DNA of 64,000 nt from Herbaspirillum sp. YR522 (lineage in GTDB: Bacteria; Pseudomonadota; Gammaproteobacteria; Burkholderiales; Burkholderiaceae_D): contig NZ_AKJA01000156.1 of assembly GCF_000282575.1 (NCBI RefSeq), positions 1-64,000 of the forward strand, read 5' to 3'. Position numbers and translations under genes: made by a program. The notes below the pieces were generated by a model. The model saw only the letters and a list, made by a program, of their open reading frames with translations. It did not search any database and was not told the origin of the DNA. Of this stretch, positions 37,636 through 46,282 are shown in pieces (the stretch's first letter is position 1; every line of letters begins with the position of its first letter).

Positions 37636-39288
37636 TCAATCCATGGTCATGGTGGCGATGTCGATGAACCAGCTCTGCGGCTGCACTACACCCTTGACCT
37701 TGGCCGAGATGGCACGCGGACCGGTGTCGTGGGCGACCCAGACGAACGGTGCATCATCGACGATCCTGGCGTGCAACTGCGCCAGAAGCGCGTCGCGTTG
37801 CTTGGGATCGAAGGTGGTGCGCGCCTTGCCGATGAGGGCATCGACGTCGGCATTGCTGTAGAAGCCCCAATTGTTGGAGGTGGGCGGCGCGGCCTTGGTA
37901 TCGACGAAGCGCACCATGGCAAAGAACGGGTCCATGGCCGCGAAGCTGATGTTGACCGCATTGGCACCGTGCGCGCTCGGGTCCTTGGCGCCGATGCGCC
38001 AGTTGGTATAGAGCGTGTTCCATTCGATCACGTCGAACTGGACGTCGAAGAAGCATTCCTTGAGGTTCTGCTGCATGAACTCGTTCATCGGCAGCGGCTG
38101 CATCTGGCCCGAGCCGGAGGCCGAGATCTGTACCTTGACCGTCAGCGGCTTGGCGGCCGAATAGCCGGCCTCGGTCATCAGCTTCCTGGCTGCGGCCGGG
38201 TCGTACTTGATCTGGAAGGTCGGGTTGCCGCGCCATGGGTGGCCCGGCTCCACGGTGCCGGTGGCTTCACCCATGAGCCCGCCCAGCAATTGCTTCATGG
38301 CGGGGCGGTTGATGCACAGGTTGGCGGCGTAGCGCACCTTCTTGTCGAGCCAGGGCGAGCCGGGTGCGAACGACAACTGCCAGGGCCATACGTGCGGCTG
38401 CGGATTGGAGTAGATCTTGAAGCCGCGCCCCTTGATGGCGTCCAGCGCATCCGGCGCGGGGGCCTCGATCCAGTCGACCTGGCCCGACATCAGCGCTGCC
38501 GTGCGCGAATTGGCTTCGGGTAGCGGCAGCATCACCACTCGGTCGATCCTGGGACGGCGATGCGCATCCCAGTAGCCGTCGTTCTTGACCACTTCCAGTC
38601 GCTCGCGCGGCACGAACTTGCTCATCTTGAATGGGCCGGTGCCGGAGGCATCGGCGGCAAAGGCGATCCAGGCCTGCTTGGCGCGCTCAGCGCGATCGGT
38701 CACCGAAGCCGGCACGGCGGCCAGCTTCTTGTCCCACTGGGCAGGCGAGGCCATGAACAGGTTGGTGAGGTTGATCGGCAGGAACGAGTCAGGCTCGGAG
38801 GTGCTCAGTTCCACGGTCAGGTCGTCGATCTTGCGCGCCGAGCGCAGGGTCGGCATGCGCGAGGCGGTCACACCCACCTGGCTGGGGTCGAACTGGGCGG
38901 CGGTCTTGTCGAGCACCTTGCCGACGTTCCACACCACCGCGTCGGCGTTGAAGGCCGATCCATCATGGAACTTGACGCCCGGACGCAGCTTGAAGATCCA
39001 CTTGGTCGGGTCCTTGGCATCGACTGCCCACGACAGGGCCAGATCGGGAATCAGGTCGCTGGCGCGATCGGCCTTGGACAAGTCCCATTGGGTCAGGCCG
39101 TCATACATCGGAATGCCGGTGAAGCGGTTGCCCTCGAAACCCTGGTCGGGCTGGCCCAGCGTGCGGGGAATGTCGCCGGCGGTCATGCCGATGCGCAATA
39201 CTTTCTCGGCCTGGGCCGGGACTGCGGCGAGCGCGCCTAGGGCCAGGCTACAGGCCATTGTCAGGGCTGCGATTGTTGGAGATTTCAT
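37636..39288 (-). CDS. Peptide/nickel-type ABC substrate-binding protein (DppA-like)
   Basis: The 550-residue periplasmic protein has a Sec signal peptide ending AQA before EKVLRIGMTA (about residue 27) and the SBP_bac_5 pattern (GPFKMSKFVPRERLEVVKNDGYW). It determines the ligand of the five-component transporter. GGAAAG lies seven bases before the ATG. The linked amidase and ureidoglycolate-lyase-like gene argue for a small amide or ureide-like ligand rather than peptides, but this is inference. Confidence 0.92.
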   Translation of the reverse strand: MKSPTIAALTMACSLALGALAAVPAQAEKVLRIGMTAGDIPRTLGQPDQGFEGNRFTGIPMYDGLTQWDLSKADRASDLIPDLALSWAVDAKDPTKWIFKLRPGVKFHDGSAFNADAVVWNVGKVLDKTAAQFDPSQVGVTASRMPTLRSARKIDDLTVELSTSEPDSFLPINLTNLFMASPAQWDKKLAAVPASVTDRAERAKQAWIAFAADASGTGPFKMSKFVPRERLEVVKNDGYWDAHRRPRIDRVVMLPLPEANSRTAALMSGQVDWIEAPAPDALDAIKGRGFKIYSNPQPHVWPWQLSFAPGSPWLDKKVRYAANLCINRPAMKQLLGGLMGEATGTVEPGHPWRGNPTFQIKYDPAAARKLMTEAGYSAAKPLTVKVQISASGSGQMQPLPMNEFMQQNLKECFFDVQFDVIEWNTLYTNWRIGAKDPSAHGANAVNISFAAMDPFFAMVRFVDTKAAPPTSNNWGFYSNADVDALIGKARTTFDPKQRDALLAQLHARIVDDAPFVWVAHDTGPRAISAKVKGVVQPQSWFIDIATMTMD

Positions 39289-39357
39289 ATCAGTGCTTTC
39301 CTGGTTGGGATGACGGTGGAAACGACGACAGATGAAACGAACGGCGAAAAACGCATG

Positions 39358-40050
39358 TCAGGGTGGATCGAAACCGGTGTCGGCACGCGCGGCCGCGTTG
39401 AGCAGATGCTGCTGCATGCTGGTACGGGCGCCATCGATGTCGCCCGCCGAGATCGCCGCGGCGATGGCGCGATGCTCCACGGCAGGTGGCCGGATACGCT
39501 GCGGGTCGGCAAACGGCACTTGCAGGCTATGGCTGATGGGGCTTTCGAACTGGCGCACCACCTGCAACAGGCCGGGGTTGCCGGACAATTCGGCGACCAG
39601 TTGATGGAATTCGAAATCGGCGTGGGCTGCGCTGACCAGGTCGAGGTTGTCGAGGGCATCCTCGAAGCGTGCCTGCAGTCCCCACAGGCGAGGCGTGGCC
39701 AGGGCCGTGATATGGCGCGCCGCCAGCGCGGCGGCAGCCGGCTCGAGCACATAGCGCAGCTGGTAGATGGCGGCCAGGGGCAAGGCATTGCCGTGGGCGT
39801 CGGTCTGGCTCGCCGACGGCGGCCGCACCAGGCGCCCAGGCTGGCGCTCGGCCACCAGCGTCCCCTTGCCCGGCACGGAACGGATGAAGCCCAAAGCTTC
39901 GAGCATCGACAGTGCCTCGCGCAGGGATGCGCGGCTGATGCCCATCGACTCGGACAGCTCGCGCTGGCTGGGCAGCATCTCGCCCGGCGTGTAGGTGCCG
40001 CACAGGATCTGGCGCTGTAGCGTCTGTGCAGCGATGTTGGGCATGCTCAT
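39358..40050 (-). CDS. GntR-family (FadR/FCD) transcriptional regulator
   Basis: The 230-residue regulator has a winged helix at about 10-70 (LPSQRELSESMGISRASLREALSMLEALGFI) and a C-terminal all-helical FCD ligand domain (LRYVLEPAAAALAARHI, DFEFHQLVAELSGNPGL, EHRAIAAAISAGDIDGA). GGGGA lies seven bases before the ATG. It is divergent from nothing: it precedes the transporter genes on the same strand, 69 bases upstream of dppA. A FadR-type operator lies 26 bases upstream of its start, suggesting autoregulation of the whole unit. Confidence 0.93.
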   Translation of the reverse strand: MSMPNIAAQTLQRQILCGTYTPGEMLPSQRELSESMGISRASLREALSMLEALGFIRSVPGKGTLVAERQPGRLVRPPSASQTDAHGNALPLAAIYQLRYVLEPAAAALAARHITALATPRLWGLQARFEDALDNLDLVSAAHADFEFHQLVAELSGNPGLLQVVRQFESPISHSLQVPFADPQRIRPPAVEHRAIAAAISAGDIDGARTSMQQHLLNAAARADTGFDPP

Positions 40051-40075
40051 GCGTCGATCCCCGTTATTGGCCTGA

Positions 40076-40086
40076 CTGGTCAGACC
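40076..40086. promoter_or_regulatory. FadR-type GntR operator
   Basis: CTGGTCAGACC contains the dyad GGTC-A-GACC, close to the core of FadR operators (CTGGTC-N-GACC). Its position just upstream of the GntR regulator start suits control of the regulator and the downstream ABC/amidase genes. Confidence 0.65.
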
Positions 40087-40213
40087 GCCGATGGGAGTTC
40101 AGCAATTAGCGTGCCACGGACAATCGTTCCATCCAGTGAAATGCGGCGCGGATGCGGGGGGGCGATGACGGGAAGAAAGAGACGGCACCGACGCCGGTCA
40201 GCGCCAAGAAAGT

Positions 40214-40242
40214 GCGGCGTGCGCCAAGTGGGCGCACGCCGC
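40214..40242 (-). terminator. Probable terminator after the Bcr-type transporter gene
   Basis: GCGGCGTGCGCC (40214-40225) and GGCGCACGCCGC (40231-40242) are perfect complements around a 5-base loop. On the minus strand the hairpin is followed by ACTTTCTT, a weak T-rich tract. It lies 56 bases beyond the transporter stop. Confidence 0.65.
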
Positions 40243-40297
40243 CGGAACCAGCAGCAACAGGATGGGCGAGCCGGGTGCCGCCCGACGAGGTATCGAC

Positions 40298-41521
40298 CTA
40301 GCCGGCCGTGGGCGGCATGGCCGGCGCATGCTTGGCCACCAGGTGATACAGCACGAAAGCGGCCACGCCGCAGACCGCCATCACGGTCACCAGCGGCAGC
40401 GCCGTGCCGTCATGCCAGAAGCTCATGACCACACCCGACATCACCCCCATGCCGAACTGCAGCGTGCCCATCAGGGCGGCGGCGGTACCGGCCTGGCGCC
40501 CCTGGTGCTTGAGGGCGATGGCGGTGGCGTTGGGGCCGGTGAAACCGTAGGCGGTCAGGAAGCCGAAGAAACCCACCAGCAGCAGCGGCAGGCTTTCGAA
40601 GCCGGCCGCCACGGCCAGCGCCACCACCAGCGACAGGCCGGCCGGCAGCCACAGGATCTTGCCCAGCACGCGCTCGGCCGAGCGCTTGACCACCAGGCGC
40701 GCATTGATCTGCGAGGCGGCGATGAGGCCGATGGCATTGGACGCGAAGACAAACCCGAAATACTGCGGCTTGATGCCGTGCAGCTCGATGATCACGAACG
40801 GGCCGCCCGAGATATAGGCGAACATGCCGGCCTGCACCAGCCCGCCGCACAGCACATAGGACATGAACTGGCGATGCCGCAGCAGGCCCCAGTACTGGCG
40901 CAGGGTGCGCCCCAGGTGCAGGCGCTCGGCCTGGGTCACGTCGACGGTCTCGGTGAGGTACTTGCGCGTGCCCACCAGGCACAACAGGGCGAAGATGGTC
41001 AGCACCACGAAGATGCCGCGCCAGCTGGCCACCACCAGCATGATGCCGCCGATGAAGGGGGCCAGGATCGGGGCCAGGCCGAACACCAGCATCAGCATCG
41101 AGAACGCCTTGGCCGAGCCCTCGGCCCCCATGCGGTCGCGCACCATCGCGCGCGGGATCACCATGCCGGCGCTGCCGCCCAGGCCCTGGAAGAACCGCAG
41201 CACGATCAGGGTCTCGATGTTCTGGGCAAACACGCACAGCAACGAGCAGGCGAAATACAGGGTAATGCCGAAGAACAGCGGCGGCTTGCGCCCGAACCGG
41301 TCCGACAGCGGGCCATAGAACATCTGGCCCAGCGCCAGGCCGACCAGGAAGGTGGCCAGCGTCAGCTGGACCAGGTTGGTGCCCACGCCCAGGTCTTGCG
41401 CGATGGCCGTGAAACTGGGCAGGTACATGTCGATGGCCAGCGCGCCCATGGCGGTCAAGCCGGCCAGCACCGCCAGCCATGGAGGAAATTTGCCCGTTGC
41501 GAGCTTGTTGTCTGTTTGCAT
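40298..41521 (-). CDS. bcr: Bcr/CflA family multidrug efflux MFS transporter
   Basis: This inner-membrane antiporter of 407 residues has about 12 helices. Motif A is GQMFYGPLSDRFGRKPPL, and the start ALAIDMYLPSFTAIAQDLG with the acidic residue in helix 1 is typical of Bcr/CflA proteins, as is RFFQGLGGSAGMVIPRAMVRD. It probably exports drugs such as bicyclomycin-type compounds. No convincing Shine-Dalgarno is seen, but the start matches the family. It is separate from the GntR cluster. Confidence 0.93.
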   Translation of the reverse strand: MQTDNKLATGKFPPWLAVLAGLTAMGALAIDMYLPSFTAIAQDLGVGTNLVQLTLATFLVGLALGQMFYGPLSDRFGRKPPLFFGITLYFACSLLCVFAQNIETLIVLRFFQGLGGSAGMVIPRAMVRDRMGAEGSAKAFSMLMLVFGLAPILAPFIGGIMLVVASWRGIFVVLTIFALLCLVGTRKYLTETVDVTQAERLHLGRTLRQYWGLLRHRQFMSYVLCGGLVQAGMFAYISGGPFVIIELHGIKPQYFGFVFASNAIGLIAASQINARLVVKRSAERVLGKILWLPAGLSLVVALAVAAGFESLPLLLVGFFGFLTAYGFTGPNATAIALKHQGRQAGTAAALMGTLQFGMGVMSGVVMSFWHDGTALPLVTVMAVCGVAAFVLYHLVAKHAPAMPPTAG

Positions 41522-41601
41522 GAGGAAAACCGTAGACGGCTCACCATGGTCGGCATGCTGGCAGCGCGCCGATGGGAAGCCGCAGTGAAGGGTAGGCCGG
41601 C

Positions 41602-41607
41602 ATTATA
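41602..41607 (-). promoter_or_regulatory. Candidate -10 element for the Bcr-type transporter gene
   Basis: On the minus strand a consensus TATAAT lies about 80 bases before the start codon. No good -35 element is seen at the expected distance. The rest of the 329-base gap up to 41850 shows no clear gene. Confidence 0.35.
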
Positions 41608-41850
41608 GACCGAGCAGGCTTTTCGTTCCGGTTGCCGCCCGGCACCGGACTTGCACCGTCGGCCACTTCGGTGATGCACTGCGATCCAAAAGCTGGCACA
41701 CTCACCAACAGTTCCCAGGCGTCAGGAGCATGCACGCCGGGAAGCGGAAATAGCTCTGGCCGCTGGCGCATCTGCAGCATTGGCGCGCCGGCGCAGGTAC
41801 AGCTCGGAAGAAGCCACGATAAAAAGCATATTGCCGCAGGGGAAGATTGC

Positions 41851-43227
41851 ATGACTTCGCCAACCGCGAGAAAGACACCCATTGCCGCCGAGCATGTCGC
41901 CACGGCACGGCGATGCGATGGCCGGCGGCGCCGCCTGCTGGCATTGGGCCTGGCCGCGGCCGGCACCGCCTGGTTGTCTGGATGCGAGCGCGGCCAGCCG
42001 GATGAAACGGCCGCCGGCACCACGCCGGGCACTGGCGCGACGGTCTTGACTGCGCTCATCTGGGCCCCGGACTGGGCCGAAGAGATGCAGCGGGTGGCCG
42101 ATGCCTTTTCGCGCGAGCACCCGCAGATCCAGGTAGCGCTGCAGTTCATGATCGGCAATTCGGTCGAGGAAAACCTCAAGCCCAAGGCCGCCACCAACAG
42201 CCTGCCCGACATCGTCTCGGTCAATCCCAATCCGTATGGCGCCACCCTGGCCGACCAGGGATTGCTGTCCGACATGGGGCAATGTGCCGCCTGGGGCAAC
42301 CTGCCCGAAGCCCTGCAGGCGGACTGGATCTCACCCGATCATCGTCATTTCGGCATCCCGACCGGGATCGCCACCACCTTGATCTACTACAACATCGACC
42401 TGTTCGAACGGGCCGGCATCGGCGCCCTGCCAACCGACTTCGATGCCTTCATCGCCACCGGCCTGGCACTCAAGCAAGCGGGCCTGACGCCGCTGGCGCT
42501 GTCGGGCGGGTTTCCCAACATGCTGGCCAACGGCCCCTTCAGCCACGGCTTTGCCAACAACATCGTGGCCGGCATCCCGGACTGGCGCGCGCGTATTGCC
42601 AACGGCACCTTGCCCCTCGACAGCCCGGCCGGCGCCGGCATCTTCGCCCGGCTACGACAACTGGTCGACCACGACCTGCTGCAGCCGGACTTCATGCAGG
42701 CCGGCTACGACGATACCCTGCGCCTGTTCGCCGATGGCCGCGCGGCCATGACCTTCCAGGGCAGCTGGGCCGCCGGTAGCCTGATGCGCGCCCGCAACCA
42801 GCGGGTGGGCGTGTTCGCGCCGCCCTGGAACGACCGCGGACAGGCACCGGTGCCGGTGATCGGCAGCGAGACCGGTTTTGCGATCGCCCAGCGCGGCAGC
42901 GAGCAGTCGCGCCAGGCCGCACGGCAGTTCATCGATTACCTGTACGGCCGGGGCATGCCGATCTGGCAGAGCAAGCGGCAGAACATCCCGCCGCTGCGCA
43001 AGCTGGGCGAGGAGGTGGCCGGCGACCGCGCCTTGTTTGCGCTGGTGGAACGGTTAGCGCAACAGGGAACGGGGCCCGGGCTTTACTACTCCTATCTGCC
43101 GACCAATACCATCGAGCGCTTGCATGGGCTGCTGCAGGCAGTGCTGTTCGGCAAGATGGCGCCGGCCGATGCAGCACACCTGTTGCATGATTCGATCAGC
43201 GAACAGGCACGATCCGACAACAAATAG
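41851..43227 (+). CDS. ABC-type solute-binding lipoprotein (sugar-type SBP), orphan
   Basis: The 458-residue protein has an arginine-rich n-region, a hydrophobic stretch and a lipobox LSGC (Cys45). The mature part has the SBP_bac_1 pattern of carbohydrate-binding proteins (MQRVADAFSREHPQIQVALQF, NSLPDIVSVNPNPYGATLADQG, IPTGIATTLIYYNIDLFERAGIG). AGGGGAAG precedes the ATG. There are no permease or ATPase genes nearby; a diguanylate cyclase follows 36 bases later. It may act as a ligand presenter for that sensor rather than for transport. Confidence 0.85.
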   Translation: MTSPTARKTPIAAEHVATARRCDGRRRRLLALGLAAAGTAWLSGCERGQPDETAAGTTPGTGATVLTALIWAPDWAEEMQRVADAFSREHPQIQVALQFMIGNSVEENLKPKAATNSLPDIVSVNPNPYGATLADQGLLSDMGQCAAWGNLPEALQADWISPDHRHFGIPTGIATTLIYYNIDLFERAGIGALPTDFDAFIATGLALKQAGLTPLALSGGFPNMLANGPFSHGFANNIVAGIPDWRARIANGTLPLDSPAGAGIFARLRQLVDHDLLQPDFMQAGYDDTLRLFADGRAAMTFQGSWAAGSLMRARNQRVGVFAPPWNDRGQAPVPVIGSETGFAIAQRGSEQSRQAARQFIDYLYGRGMPIWQSKRQNIPPLRKLGEEVAGDRALFALVERLAQQGTGPGLYYSYLPTNTIERLHGLLQAVLFGKMAPADAAHLLHDSISEQARSDNK

Positions 43228-43263
43228 AACCCGCTGCACCAAGGGTTCCAATCAAGGGGCGGC

Positions 43264-44982
43264 ATGCGCAAGAGGCTGGACTTTCTATCGATGGATTTCC
43301 TGCGGCGAATCGAGATCAGATATCGCCTGATCAACTCTTTCATCCTGTTGTCGCTGCTGCCGTTGCTGATCTCGGGACTGATCGCCTATCGCGAAACCAG
43401 CCGCGCCACCCAGGAAAAACTCCAGGTCTATTCGGTACAGGTGGTGCAGCAGGTATCGCAGAACCTGCTGCTGCGCATGGAGCGGATCGAGGAAGACAGC
43501 GAGGAACTGGTGCTGTCCGAACGCATGCAATCGCTGCTCACCGACTACTACGGCGCGGACCGGGTGGCCAGCGCGGCGGCCCGCAGCGGCATGGCCAGGA
43601 TGCTGCTCGACAGCTATGGAGCCATGCCCCATGTGAGCCAGAAATATGTGCTCGACCGCACCCGCCAGGTAATCGATCCGCAGATCTTCCCGCCGCTGGC
43701 CAGCAGCATTTCGCGCCTGGCCGAGGAGACCCCGGACCTGGGCGGACGGCCCCGGTGGACGCTGTACAACGCCGGCCACGGCCAGAAGAGCCTGGCCATG
43801 CTGCGCGAGATCCGGCTCACCGGCAACAATCGCAGCGCCGGGCTGCTGCTGGTGGGGGTGCAGCCCAGTCATTTCTTCCATGTCTTCGAAGGCATCGACC
43901 TGGGCTACGATTCGAACATGTTCATCGTCGACGCCGATGATGGCCAGATCGTGGTCCAGAGCCACAAGGGCAGCAGCGCCGCCGCCGACCCGGCGTTGAT
44001 GCAGGGCATCACCGCCAGCCTGGCGCAGAAGCGCGACTCCGACTTCATCGCCTATACCGCACGCGACAAGCAACTCTATTACGCGGCCGTGGCCCGGGTG
44101 CCGCATACCTCGTGGCTGGTGGTCAATGCCACGCCAGGCGACAAGCTCAACGCCGACACCCGCTCGGTGCGCAACAAGATCCTGGGCATCGGCCTGCTGT
44201 GCTTCTTGGTGTCGCTATTGCTGTCCTACCTGATTTCACGCAGCATCTCGCAGCCGCTCAAGCGCCTCATCGCCGTCATGCGGGAGACCGAAGCGGGTAA
44301 CTCGCAGATGCGCGCCGAACAGGTCGGCACCGACGAGATCGCCGTGCTCTCGCGCAAGTTCAACCAGATGGCCAGCAAGGTCCACCAGAACAAGGAACAG
44401 CTGGAAGACCAGGTGGCCGTGCGCACGCGCGAACTGGAACGGGCCAACCGCAAGCTGGAGGCGCTGTCGGCCACCGATGGCTTGACCGGCGTGGCCAACC
44501 GGCGCCGCTTCGACGAAGCCCTGGGCAACGAGTTGCGGCGCTCGGCGCGCTCGGCCAAGCCGCTGGCGCTGCTGATGCTGGACGTGGATTATTTCAAGAA
44601 ATACAACGACCGCTACGGCCACCAGGCCGGCGACGAATGCCTGCGCGTGATTGCGCGGGTACTGCAGGGCAGTTCGCGTCGCGCCACCGACCTGGTGGCG
44701 CGCTACGGCGGCGAAGAGTTCGTCATCATCGTCGCCGAGAGCGAAGCCGGCAGCGCCATCCAGCTGGGCGAGAACATCTGCGACGCCATCTTCTCGCTCA
44801 AGATCCCCCATGCCGACTCGCCCTTCGGCTATATCACGGCCAGCATCGGCGTGGCCGCCGTGCAGCCGGACGACCATACGCTGGCCGAGCGCGTCTTGCG
44901 CATCGCCGACCAGGCGCTGTACCACGCGAAATACCAGGGGCGTAACCGGGTGGTGCTGGGCAGCGACTACAACGGCTTCTAG
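43264..44982 (+). CDS. Diguanylate cyclase with dCache sensor and HAMP domain
   Basis: This is a membrane-bound signalling enzyme of 572 residues. It has an N-terminal helix (INSFILLSLLPLLISGLIAY), a periplasmic Cache-like domain of about 250 residues, a second helix (ILGIGLLCFLVSLLLSYLIS), HAMP, a short coiled coil and a GGDEF domain. The active site is GGEEF at 482-486 (functional variant), and the inhibitory site RxxD is at 473-476, five residues earlier, so product inhibition is expected. It probably works with the upstream binding lipoprotein. Confidence 0.93.
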   Translation: MRKRLDFLSMDFLRRIEIRYRLINSFILLSLLPLLISGLIAYRETSRATQEKLQVYSVQVVQQVSQNLLLRMERIEEDSEELVLSERMQSLLTDYYGADRVASAAARSGMARMLLDSYGAMPHVSQKYVLDRTRQVIDPQIFPPLASSISRLAEETPDLGGRPRWTLYNAGHGQKSLAMLREIRLTGNNRSAGLLLVGVQPSHFFHVFEGIDLGYDSNMFIVDADDGQIVVQSHKGSSAAADPALMQGITASLAQKRDSDFIAYTARDKQLYYAAVARVPHTSWLVVNATPGDKLNADTRSVRNKILGIGLLCFLVSLLLSYLISRSISQPLKRLIAVMRETEAGNSQMRAEQVGTDEIAVLSRKFNQMASKVHQNKEQLEDQVAVRTRELERANRKLEALSATDGLTGVANRRRFDEALGNELRRSARSAKPLALLMLDVDYFKKYNDRYGHQAGDECLRVIARVLQGSSRRATDLVARYGGEEFVIIVAESEAGSAIQLGENICDAIFSLKIPHADSPFGYITASIGVAAVQPDDHTLAERVLRIADQALYHAKYQGRNRVVLGSDYNGF

Positions 44983-45073
44983 CCAGGCCGCCAGGCAGGC
45001 CTTGTCGCTTGCCTGAACCAAAGATGAGGGGCTGCATCATAACGGCATGCCACCGACGACAAGGACCGCCAAG

Positions 45074-45898
45074 ATGCCACCGCGCCAGCAGAGAACACAT
45101 TGGAGCATTGATGATATCGATTTCAGCCGCATCGACCTCGAGCGCGTGCGGGCCGACGAGAACCTGTTCTACATGGTGGCCTGCGCATCGTTCATCGAGA
45201 GCGGCTCGGACCTGTACACCACCAACTTGATCGAGTACTACCGTGGCGACGCCGAGGTAGAGCACTGGCTGCGCACCCGTTGGGAACAGGAAGAGTTGCA
45301 GCACGGCCGCGCCCTGCGCGCCTATGTCCAGCATGTCTGGCCCGAATTCGACTGGGAGCGTGCCTTCAATGGCTTCCTGGCGGAGTACTCCGGTTATTGC
45401 AAGGTCGAGCTGCTGGAACCGACGCGGGCCCAGGAGCTGGCTGCGCGCTGCGTGGTCGAGACCGGGACCGCCACCTACTATCGGGCCATCGAACGTGCCA
45501 CCGACGAACCGGTGCTCAAGCAGCTGGCCGGGTTGATCGCCAGCGACGAGGTCAACCACTACAAGCATTTCTACCAATACTTCCGTCGCTATCGCAGCCA
45601 GGAAGGCATCGGCCGCACCAGGGTGCTCGGCACCCTGGGCCGTCGTACGCTGGAGCTCAAGAGCGAAGATGCCGACTGCGCCATTCGGCATGTCATGAAC
45701 GTGCATGCGCCGGCCCAGGCCGGCGACCCGGCGCGGGTGCGCGAGGTCGCCTCGCACTTGAGCCGCACCGTGCGCAGCCACCTGCGCCCGGAGACCACCA
45801 TCAAGATGATCATGCGTCCGCTGGAGCTGCCCAGGCTGCTGCAAGGCATGATCGAATTTCCCATCCGGCAACTGATGCACCGGGTGTTCCTGCGCTGA
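45074..45898 (+). CDS. Ferritin-like di-iron protein of unknown function
   Basis: The 274-residue protein has a ferritin-like four-helix core with a complete di-iron ligand set: Glu42, Glu74 and His77 (EELQH), Glu129 (VVETGTATYY), Glu159 and His162 (SDEVNH). Spacing resembles ferritin-like desaturase/oxygenase types rather than storage ferritin. The C-terminal 80 residues (basic, helical) are specific. ATG 45074 is favoured by AAGGA nine bases upstream; ATG 45047 is also possible. Function unknown. Confidence 0.8.
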   Translation: MPPRQQRTHWSIDDIDFSRIDLERVRADENLFYMVACASFIESGSDLYTTNLIEYYRGDAEVEHWLRTRWEQEELQHGRALRAYVQHVWPEFDWERAFNGFLAEYSGYCKVELLEPTRAQELAARCVVETGTATYYRAIERATDEPVLKQLAGLIASDEVNHYKHFYQYFRRYRSQEGIGRTRVLGTLGRRTLELKSEDADCAIRHVMNVHAPAQAGDPARVREVASHLSRTVRSHLRPETTIKMIMRPLELPRLLQGMIEFPIRQLMHRVFLR

Positions 45899-46282
45899 AA
45901 ATGCTGACATGATGCTGACGATATCGCCTCATCGTCGGCATTGTTGTCGCCTGGCATTGTCGACATTTTTCGATGCCCCGCCCCGGCCCTCGCAAATCCG
46001 GCGCAAGCCCCGGCCAGTGCGACTTTGCGACGCGCCCCAAGAACGGGCGCAAGACATCCCCAGACTGGTGAGCCGGACTTTCGCCGGCATGTCATGTCGA
46101 CAAAAAAGCCCTCGTTTGGTGCGCAAAAACAGGCTCATTGACAACATGTCCAGATCCCCATGTCCATGGCGCGCCCCGCTTTGATGCATGCGCGCACCAG
46201 GGCTCTGCCATTGGCACGCATTCTGCTATGAACGGTTGGCAGTCAAAAAAAATGTGTCCAAACTTTTCACGAGGGAGCATCC
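45899..46282. other. Long control region upstream of urtA
   Basis: These 384 bases contain no convincing ORF. They hold the sigma-54 promoter listed below and two half-site-like sequences (GGTGCGC near 46118 and GCGCACCA at 46192-46199) that loosely resemble NtrC half sites. Long upstream leader space is normal for enhancer-dependent promoters. Confidence 0.5.
46211..46227 (+). promoter_or_regulatory. Sigma-54 promoter of urtA
   Basis: TTGGCACGCATTCTGCT carries the invariant -24 GG and -12 GC with correct spacing (consensus TTGGCAC-N5-TTGCW, one mismatch in the -12 part). Transcription should start about 12 bases downstream of the GC, roughly 45 bases before urtA. Confidence 0.8.
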
